Shown here: one piece after another, positions 1 to 5,319 of the stretch
Layout: every line of letters begins with the position of its first letter
Position numbering within the stretch: position 1 is the stretch's first letter
Source of the DNA: Deltaproteobacteria bacterium
GTDB taxonomy: Bacteria; Desulfobacterota; Dissulfuribacteria; Dissulfuribacterales; QOAL01
Length of the DNA stretch: 5,819 bases
Direction: 5' to 3'
NCBI GenBank assembly: GCA_027068235.1
Contig: JAMOUE010000399.1
Span: 1-5,819 of the forward strand
Notes under the pieces: generated by a model
What the model was told of the DNA's origin: nothing
Database searches by the model: none
What the model saw: the letters and a program-made list of their open reading frames with translations, nothing else
Translations under genes and position numbers: made by a program

Positions 1-1700
1 TTTCTTCTTAAAAACTTCTCCCAAGGAGGGCCAATAATCTGCATCTCAGGATGCTCTTTCTGCACCTCTCTGGCTATTTGCATCTCTTTTGTACAGCCCG
101 TACTGTAGGTGGCATCCTTTCCTACCCATTCTGGCGGAACCTTTTCTCCCATAAGCTCAAAGGCCTTTTCTATATCTTCATAGGTCTGGAAACGCCATAT
201 ATCTATGAGTCCGCTTCTTTGAACTATCTCCCACATATACATAAGATCATCGGCATCCATTCCAGGCTCGAAATGTTCAGCCGGATTGATGATCACTACG
301 TCTTCATGTTTTTGGCGCAGGTAGTTCACAAATACTTTAAGGATCTTCTTTGCCATTTCAAGCTGGCCAGGTATGCTACCAACAATTGCACTGTAAAACA
401 TGATGGTCTTGCCCTTTCTCTTTTCCATCTTTAAGTGATAGATTAGGGCCTCTGCCTTGGCGCGAAGATCTGCCTCTGAAAAACGTACAGCTTTTGGGTG
501 TTTTGGCTTAAATTGTATGTCCAGATGGTCATTTACATCCGAATTTCTGAGAATCATGTTCCTGGTATAACTGAAACTCGAACGGGCAATACACCATGCA
601 TCGTTTGAGGATCTGATGAGTACCTCGTCTGCCTCCTTAAAGGCCCTGGCAAAGGTGACAGATGTAAGGAGGGGATTAAACCGCTCTTGAGTGCCATCAT
701 CTATGACAAATATGGTCTTGTCGCTTTTGAGCTCGTCTATAAGGTCGTTTTTGGAGATGTTACGCTCTGTAATTATCTCAGCCATCTTGAAGGCATCTGT
801 AAGATAAGGGTCTTCCATCACATCTGCCATTGTTATCTCATCAAAATAAAAGGCGTGCTTAACTGAAATAATCACCTTAACGCCAAATTTTACGAGGATC
901 TTTATTATCTCAAGATCCAACAATATGGAGCCTGCCATGGGGCTTTTCCACAGTATGTAATGCCATTCCTGATCTTTGTGCCATGTTCGAAGTGTCTCCT
1001 CCAGGTGATCCCACCCAGACCCTTTCACCTCTGTTGACATGAAGTGCATTAGCCTTTCCTTGGTAAGATCTTCGGTCTCCAAGACTTTATCCAAGTTGAA
1101 TGCAAGGCTGAAAAGTCTCTTTAGTTTGAGAAAACTTATCCTAAGACCTATCTCATCAAGGGGCGAATCGGTATCAAGAGAAAGCCCCTCCCTATCATTA
1201 ATGGCATTGAGATAAGCCTGAGATGACAAAAGGTTGCTCACCTTTTTATTCATCTCCTCCTTTTTTCTGGCAAGAGGCCTATCGATCTCACTTACCCTTA
1301 TGAAGATATGAAGCAGGCGCTTTTCTATGCGTGAAGGCAGCATTACAAGCGAGGCCGTATCGTGTCTGAACTTTATGTGAAGTAAATTAAGCAGGAACTC
1401 CCTCTTGAATCTGTCTTCAATAATGGAAGTGACAAGGGGTTTTACCTTTTCCCACACCTTCATATAGTTCATTATGAGCCAGTCGCTGTCTGTCTTGTTG
1501 ATTATGGAATTAAAGGTGCGGTCAGAACAGGGATAATAAAGTTGCCCGGGCTCAGTATAGACCATAAACCTTAGCTGCTCAGGAGAGGCAACCTCGTAGG
1601 GATTTGCCTCATAGGCCAAATGATTTTCAGTATAAAAGTTGGTCAGCCAGGCCTCTTTTGCAGGATCTTTTTTTACAGGTTCCTTGGTTAGCTCACTCAT
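1..1700 (-). CDS. Large protein with a diverged DUF89/ARMT1-like domain, C-terminus beyond the window
   Basis: I read one uninterrupted frame of 566 codons from an ATG at 1700 to the window edge; the stop lies outside. Residues about 120-390 resemble the DUF89 (ARMT1-like, damage-control phosphatase) fold: a helical part with a DRPLARKK segment (140-147, where family members have DPY..K), a strand-turn-helix PMAGSILLD (254-262, family DNAGEIVFD), VKHAFYFDEIT (280-290, family V.....NDxT) and ADEVLIRSSND (357-367, family ADLIIAKGQGN). Known members are metal-dependent phosphatases or protein carboxyl methyltransferases. Here the Asp-Asn pair, the Glu and the KGQGN motif are replaced, so catalysis is doubtful. 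Residues about 425-566 form a further domain I do not recognise, with GSIPGQLEMAKK, NPAEHFEPGMDADD and YSTGCTKEM. No signal peptide or membrane segment is visible, so it is probably cytoplasmic. It starts 11 bases after the corA stop without a visible Shine-Dalgarno sequence, which suggests coupling to corA. The gene is certain; the family is inferred from motif memory. Confidence 0.6.
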   Translation of the reverse strand, partial: MSELTKEPVKKDPAKEAWLTNFYTENHLAYEANPYEVASPEQLRFMVYTEPGQLYYPCSDRTFNSIINKTDSDWLIMNYMKVWEKVKPLVTSIIEDRFKREFLLNLLHIKFRHDTASLVMLPSRIEKRLLHIFIRVSEIDRPLARKKEEMNKKVSNLLSSQAYLNAINDREGLSLDTDSPLDEIGLRISFLKLKRLFSLAFNLDKVLETEDLTKERLMHFMSTEVKGSGWDHLEETLRTWHKDQEWHYILWKSPMAGSILLDLEIIKILVKFGVKVIISVKHAFYFDEITMADVMEDPYLTDAFKMAEIITERNISKNDLIDELKSDKTIFVIDDGTQERFNPLLTSVTFARAFKEADEVLIRSSNDAWCIARSSFSYTRNMILRNSDVNDHLDIQFKPKHPKAVRFSEADLRAKAEALIYHLKMEKRKGKTIMFYSAIVGSIPGQLEMAKKILKVFVNYLRQKHEDVVIINPAEHFEPGMDADDLMYMWEIVQRSGLIDIWRFQTYEDIEKAFELMGEKVPPEWVGKDATYSTGCTKEMQIAREVQKEHPEMQIIGPPWEKFLRR

Positions 1701-1711
1701 TCAAAAAAACT

Positions 1712-2644
1712 TTAAAACATCTTCTTTTTTATAAAGATATACACCACAATGGCTGACATAAGGAAGGATAATCCCATGGTAATAAAAAAGGCATGGGGAT
1801 TGTGCTGAAAAGGCAGATCAATGTTCATACCATATATGCTTGCCACTAGATTTGGCAGCATTAGCACTATGGTTACTGCCGTGAGGAACTTCATAACTAT
1901 ATTGAGATTATTGGATATGACAGAGGCATAGGCATCCATCATACCCGCAAGGATGTCGCTGTATATCTTTGCCATTTCAATAGCCTGCTGGTTTTCAATC
2001 TGGGCGTCTTCCAGGATATCCTCATCATCTTCTGTTATGGCCAAATAGCGACCACTTCCAAGGCGGGCCATAACCATATCGTTGGCCTTCAAACTGGTAT
2101 TGAAATAGACAAGGCTCTTTTCCAGGTTTAACAGCTTTATAAGCTCTTTGTTCCTCATGGAGCGGTGTAATTCCTCTTCGTATTCGTCCATGAGCCTGTC
2201 TATCAAGCGCAAATAACGCAAATATTCCCCTGCAACCCGAAGGAATATGTTGAATATAAAACGAATAGGACTGGAAAGCGCCCTTTGCTTGGCGGCAGTC
2301 TCTATCACCTTGTCGAGAACCGTAGATTTTACAGGGCACACGGTAATTACCATGTCTTCCAAGAGGATTATGCCCAGAGGAACCGTCTCATAACGAACCA
2401 CATCGCCAGCATGTTGCGGATGTGGAATCTTAACGATTATCAAGAGCTGCCCTTCATCACTTTCCACCCTGGAAGTCTCCTCAGGGTCCAATGTATACCC
2501 CAAAAATTCCGGCAGGACTTGAGTCTCTTCCAATATCCTATTAATCTCATCCTCTGTAGGGTCTGAAAGATTTATCCAGCACCCTTTTTCTATATTATCT
2601 AAAGACTCTATGGCTGTCTTTTTCTGTTTATATATTTGAAGCAA
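1712..2644 (-). CDS. corA: CorA-family magnesium/divalent cation transporter
   Basis: This is an inner-membrane cation channel of the CorA (2-TM-GxN) family, which forms pentamers that let Mg2+ (in some members Co2+, Ni2+ or Zn2+) into the cell. With the start chosen here it has 310 residues, the usual size. It has a cytoplasmic N-terminal domain (GCWINLSDPTEDE near residues 21-33; VPLGIILLED; TVCPV), a long helical stalk (EYLRYLRLIDRL, MRNKELIKLLNLEKSLVYF), a first membrane helix at about 252-271 running into the signature YGMN (271-274), a second membrane helix at about 286-305, and a basic tail KKKMF. I chose the TTG at 2644-2642 because it gives the family-typical beginning MLQIYK, has AGGTGA four bases upstream, and lies just downstream of a good promoter. 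An in-frame TTG at 2701 would give 329 residues, but that TTG is part of the -35 box; an ATG at 2689 has no ribosome binding site and lies in the promoter spacer. It is probably co-transcribed with the DUF89-like gene. Ion selectivity cannot be read from the sequence. Confidence 0.93.
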   Translation of the reverse strand: MLQIYKQKKTAIESLDNIEKGCWINLSDPTEDEINRILEETQVLPEFLGYTLDPEETSRVESDEGQLLIIVKIPHPQHAGDVVRYETVPLGIILLEDMVITVCPVKSTVLDKVIETAAKQRALSSPIRFIFNIFLRVAGEYLRYLRLIDRLMDEYEEELHRSMRNKELIKLLNLEKSLVYFNTSLKANDMVMARLGSGRYLAITEDDEDILEDAQIENQQAIEMAKIYSDILAGMMDAYASVISNNLNIVMKFLTAVTIVLMLPNLVASIYGMNIDLPFQHNPHAFFITMGLSFLMSAIVVYIFIKKKMF

Positions 2645-2648
2645 GGTA

Positions 2649-2654
2649 TCACCT
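2649..2654 (-). promoter_or_regulatory. Ribosome binding site that decides the corA start
   Basis: On the minus strand AGGTGA is followed by TACC and then TTG at 2644. No comparable site stands at a normal distance from the upstream TTG (2701) or ATG (2689), so this site favours the shorter, 310-residue protein. The four-base gap is slightly short. Confidence 0.6.
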
Positions 2655-2672
2655 GCGAAAAATTTTTTTACA

Positions 2673-2701
2673 TTTATAAGACAGGCCATAACTTTAGGCA
2701 A
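2673..2701 (-). promoter_or_regulatory. Sigma70-like promoter for corA and the DUF89-like gene
   Basis: Read on the minus strand there is TTGCCT (2701-2696, four of six matches to TTGACA), a 17-base spacer, then TATAAA (2678-2673, five of six matches to TATAAT). Transcription would start near 2666, in an A-rich stretch, giving a leader of about 20 bases that contains AGGTGA. The spacing and leader fit a start codon at 2644. This is seen in the sequence only; nothing shows whether the promoter is regulated, though it lies directly beside the divergent Crp/Fnr-type regulator gene. Confidence 0.6.
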
Positions 2702-2722
2702 GCAAAAGAGATTTATTCCCTT

Positions 2723-2728
2723 GAGAGG
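2723..2728 (+). promoter_or_regulatory. Ribosome binding site supporting the TTG start of the regulator gene
   Basis: GAGAGG is followed by six bases (TAGGCA) and then TTG at 2735. No in-frame ATG gives a complete cyclic-nucleotide-binding domain, so this site supports the rare start codon. I see no convincing -10/-35 pair for this gene on the plus strand of the 90-bp gap; TTTACA at 2667-2672 lacks a well-spaced -10. Confidence 0.6.
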
Positions 2729-2734
2729 TAGGCA

Positions 2735-3436
2735 TTGACTCTAAATGAAATACTCAATTCTTGTTTTCTGTTCAGGGGCCTGCCAAATTCTTACATAGAG
2801 CAGCTCAAGGCCATTGGCAAGCTTCGCTCTTACAACAAGAAAGAGACTATTTTCTTTGAAGGAGAACCTGCTGAAGGATTCTATATAGTAGTCTCTGGAA
2901 AGGTCAAGATATTCAAGCTCTCTTCAGAGGGAAGAGAACAGATACTTCACATATTTGGCCAGGGTGAACCCTTTGGTGAGGCAGCAGTCTTTGCTGGCGT
3001 GCTATTTCCGGCAAATGCTGCTGCAATGGAAAAGACAGAGGCCTTTTATATTCCCAGAAGCGGCTTTGAAAGACTTTTAAAGAACAATCCTTCTCTTTGC
3101 CTAAATCTGTTGGCCATCTTGTCTAAAAGGCTTATGATATTTGTAAGGATGATTGGAGACTTGTCTCTCAAGGAGGTACCTGCACGACTTGCTACTTATC
3201 TGCTCATATCCAGCGCCAAACTTGGAGGTACTGATACGATAACGCTCGACCTGACAAAGACTCAGCTTGCAAGCCTCCTTGGTACCATTCCAGAGACATT
3301 GTCACGGATACTTTCAAGAATGCAAAAGGCAAAAATAATAGATGTTCAAGGTTCTGATATAACGATAAAAGACAAAAAAGAACTTGAAAGAATCTCTGGA
3401 CTCAGCCAAGATGAAATAGGTTTGACTATATCATGA
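2735..3436 (+). CDS. Crp/Fnr-family transcriptional regulator
   Basis: This is a cytoplasmic one-component regulator of 233 residues, the normal size for the family. Residues about 10-125 form the cyclic-nucleotide-binding-type beta barrel (EGEPAEGFYIVVSGKVKIF at 42-60; FGEAAVFAG at 80-88), residues about 112-142 the dimer helix, and about 147-215 the winged helix-turn-helix (TKTQLASLLGTIPETLSRIL at 174-193). The recognition helix has E-x-x-S-R (187-191), the pattern that in FNR and DNR contacts TTGAT half-sites. The phosphate-binding loop reads PANAAA (92-97), without the Arg-Ser/Thr of cAMP-binding CRP, and there is no N-terminal cysteine cluster as in FNR (only Cys10 and Cys122), so neither cAMP nor a [4Fe-4S] cluster is the likely signal. 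It starts with TTG behind a good ribosome binding site. It is divergent from corA, and its stop overlaps the start of the binding-protein gene, which makes that gene a probable target or partner. The signal is unknown. Confidence 0.92.
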   Translation: MTLNEILNSCFLFRGLPNSYIEQLKAIGKLRSYNKKETIFFEGEPAEGFYIVVSGKVKIFKLSSEGREQILHIFGQGEPFGEAAVFAGVLFPANAAAMEKTEAFYIPRSGFERLLKNNPSLCLNLLAILSKRLMIFVRMIGDLSLKEVPARLATYLLISSAKLGGTDTITLDLTKTQLASLLGTIPETLSRILSRMQKAKIIDVQGSDITIKDKKELERISGLSQDEIGLTIS

Positions 3437-4413
3437 AACAAAAAACTACTTATACCTTCATATCTGCGTTAATTATCTTTACTTTTGCCCTAATATTACT
3501 GGCACCTTCAGTTTCAAAGTGTCAGCCTTCCAAGGCGCGCACATCCAAGCGCCCAAGAAAAGTCTCTATAAAAGTTGCGTGTCCCATCTTCTTGAAAACG
3601 TGCGCCCGCATACTTGCCAAAGAGTTCAAAAAGATAAAGCCCTTCACCACGGTCATACTCGTTGACTCAATAGAAAGTAAGCTAATCGACGAGCAGGCGT
3701 CAGAACCTGAAGTTAGCTTTACAGTCAGAAGCAAGTCTCTAAAATCTAAAAAAAATAAGTCAAAAAAATCAGAAAATGAGAAGGTCTTTTTAGGCCTTGG
3801 TAGAACCGCTATGGTCATATACGTCAACCGTAAAAACCCCCTTAAGGGCCTTACCATACCTCAAATAGACGCAATCTTTTCCCAAAACAGAAAATGCGGC
3901 TTTCCATTTGAGGTTACCGGTTTTGGCCAGCTTGGTTTAACCGGTAGCTGGATAGATACGCCTATAGAACCCCTTGGAACAGCAGCCTTTCCAAAAATAG
4001 TAAGATGGTTCGAGCAAATGTGTCTGTGCAATGGAATGCTTAAACAAGACGTAAAACTATTGGCCACAAAGACCGATCTTATCAGGGCGATATCGTCACA
4101 AAAAAGAACCATCGGTTTTCATACCCTAATCAAAGATGAGAAGGGAATCAGAGCTGTTGCAATCTCACGTAAGGAAGGAGATGATTATTTTCTGCCAACC
4201 TATGCCAATATAAGATCTGGTCTTTACCCTCTTATTGGCATGATTGGCATCGAATATACAGAAAATATCGGGAAAGAGGCGTTGGAATTTGTACGTTTCT
4301 GCCTCACAAAAAAGGCCAAAAAGATACTCTTGACTTGTGGACCAATTCCCATATTCCCATCAGGGTATAAAACCAAAGAGTTAAATTCCAAGAAAAAGGC
4401 TGCTACTCCCTAA
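3433..4413 (+). CDS. Exported PstS-like solute-binding protein
   Basis: The 326-residue protein has an N-terminal signal segment (basic MKQK, hydrophobic core at about 9-25). It is probably periplasmic; Cys30 could be a lipid anchor, but SVSKC is a poor lipobox. The mature part resembles the type 2 periplasmic binding domain of phosphate-binding PstS-like proteins: MVIYVNRKNPLKGLTIPQIDAIFS (127-150, family V.VN..NP..gLT..Ql..IFsG), an IGFHTL segment (227-232, family IGYv.l), RSGLYPLIG (261-269, family .sg.YPl.r), and a final FVRFCLTKKAKKIL helix (286-299) followed by GPIPIFP. PstS uses an SGTR motif to hold phosphate; the matching place here reads LGTAAFPKIV (181-190), so the Arg is missing and the ligand is uncertain. 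Odd features are a Lys/Ser-rich insert (about 99-117) and seven cysteines besides Cys30. The start ATG overlaps the regulator's TGA by four bases, implying coupled translation. No permease or ATPase gene lies beside it. The 3' end overlaps argB by 11 bases on the opposite strand. Confidence 0.82.
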   Translation: MKQKTTYTFISALIIFTFALILLAPSVSKCQPSKARTSKRPRKVSIKVACPIFLKTCARILAKEFKKIKPFTTVILVDSIESKLIDEQASEPEVSFTVRSKSLKSKKNKSKKSENEKVFLGLGRTAMVIYVNRKNPLKGLTIPQIDAIFSQNRKCGFPFEVTGFGQLGLTGSWIDTPIEPLGTAAFPKIVRWFEQMCLCNGMLKQDVKLLATKTDLIRAISSQKRTIGFHTLIKDEKGIRAVAISRKEGDDYFLPTYANIRSGLYPLIGMIGIEYTENIGKEALEFVRFCLTKKAKKILLTCGPIPIFPSGYKTKELNSKKKAATP

Positions 4414-5305
4414 CTATCTCTGTTCCAACGCCTGCATCGGTAAAAAGTTCAAGAAGTATGGCGTGCTCTCTCCTGCCATCAAGTATGTGAGCCTTTTTTG
4501 TGCCTTGTCTGAGTGCCTTCAGACACGCCTTTAGCTTTGGGATCATACCACCTGATGCAGTGCCCTCCTCTAAGGCATTCTCAACCTCATTCATAGTCAT
4601 GGAATGGATAAGACGTTGTTCTTCTCCCTCTCCTCCTGGCCCAAGAACTCCAGGAACATCAGTTAGAAGGATTAGCTTTTCAGCTTCGAGTCTGCCAGCA
4701 ACGGCACCAGCCACTAGGTCAGCATTTATGTTATAGGCTTGGGAGTCAGGGCCGACTCCAACAGGGGCAATAACTGGAATAAATCCCTCCTTTTCAAGGG
4801 CCACAAGCACCTCTGGGTTCACCTTTGAGACCTTACCAACCCGGCCTATATCAATTATCTCTGGCGGCCTTTCATCTCCTGAATAGCGGTATATCTTCAT
4901 GCGTTCAGCCTGCACTAGCTCTCCATCCCTGCCAGATAGCCCAACAGCACGCCCGCCAAGCCGATTTATAAGCCCTACTATCTCCTTGTTAACCGTACCA
5001 ACAAGGACCATCTCCACAACACTCATGGTCTCATCATCTGTGACCCTTTGCCCCTCGATGAATGTTGGCTTGATTCCCATCCGGTCCATGATGCTGCTTA
5101 TCTGAGGGCCTCCTCCATGAACGATTATGGGATTTATACCAACATACTTCATGAGGATTATATCAAGGGCAAATTGCTCCTTTAGCCCTTCATCTACCAT
5201 TGCATGGCCACCATATTTGATGACTATGGTCTTACCGTAAAAACGTTTGATATATGGAAGTGCCTCAACGAGCACCTGCGCTGTTATAGACGAGTTAACT
5301 GACAT
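4403..5305 (-). CDS. argB: Acetylglutamate kinase
   Basis: This enzyme phosphorylates N-acetyl-L-glutamate with ATP, the second step of arginine synthesis, in the cytoplasm. At 300 residues it is full length. Visible motifs of the amino-acid-kinase fold are the ATP-phosphate lysine in VIKYGGHAM (Lys30), the acetylglutamate loop HGGGP (63-67), Arg87 in QRVTDDE, SGRDG (124-128; most relatives I recall have SGKDG), YNINAD (191-196, with the catalytic Asp196), TDVPGV (215-220) and GGMIPK (252-257, Lys257). An N-terminal helix before the kinase core (ITAQVLVEALPYIKRFYGK) and the C-terminal GVGTEIV are typical of the hexameric, arginine-inhibited enzymes, so feedback inhibition by arginine is likely but inferred. 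The ATG at 5305 has AGGAG eight bases upstream, overlapping the hslU stop, and the gap to hslU is 11 bases, so the two genes are surely one operon. Downstream it meets the binding-protein gene tail to tail; no other arg gene follows within the window. Confidence 0.97.
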   Translation of the reverse strand: MSVNSSITAQVLVEALPYIKRFYGKTIVIKYGGHAMVDEGLKEQFALDIILMKYVGINPIIVHGGGPQISSIMDRMGIKPTFIEGQRVTDDETMSVVEMVLVGTVNKEIVGLINRLGGRAVGLSGRDGELVQAERMKIYRYSGDERPPEIIDIGRVGKVSKVNPEVLVALEKEGFIPVIAPVGVGPDSQAYNINADLVAGAVAGRLEAEKLILLTDVPGVLGPGGEGEEQRLIHSMTMNEVENALEEGTASGGMIPKLKACLKALRQGTKKAHILDGRREHAILLELFTDAGVGTEIVRE

Positions 5306-5313
5306 AATCTTCT

Positions 5314-5319
5314 CTCCTA
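5314..5319 (-). promoter_or_regulatory. Ribosome binding site of argB overlapping the hslU stop codon
   Basis: On the minus strand the hslU stop TAG (5319-5317) runs directly into GAG, forming TAGGAG, eight bases before the argB ATG. Ribosomes ending hslU would therefore sit on the argB initiation site, which suggests coupled translation of the two genes. Confidence 0.65.

Noticed and set aside
51..434. Plus-strand open frame of 127 codons, cysteine- and histidine-containing
   Set aside because: It lies wholly inside the continuous minus-strand DUF89-like gene, which has coherent protein character across the whole region. The plus-strand translation looks random and has no ribosome binding site.
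2025..2566. Open frames on both strands inside corA (minus 2025-2339 and plus 2285-2566)
   Set aside because: The corA frame is covered by family motifs throughout, and these alternative frames show no recognisable domain.
2658..2669. A5T7 run in the divergent gap as a possible terminator or operator
   Set aside because: There is no GC-rich stem beside it, and it falls at the expected transcript start of corA. It may bend the DNA, but nothing more can be supported.
3726..3783. A-rich, Lys/Ser-coding stretch considered as a frameshift-prone or repeat element
   Set aside because: The reading frame stays intact through it and the domain motifs resume in the same frame, so it is better read as a basic insert in the protein.
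3522..4112. Two minus-strand open frames opposite the binding-protein gene
   Set aside because: The plus-strand frame has a signal peptide and binding-domain motifs; the opposite frames are low-complexity shadows rich in Phe, Leu and Ser.
4500..5105. Plus-strand Ser/Pro/Thr-rich open frames opposite argB
   Set aside because: They are antisense to a full-length, motif-complete argB, and their composition is what the reverse of that gene would give.
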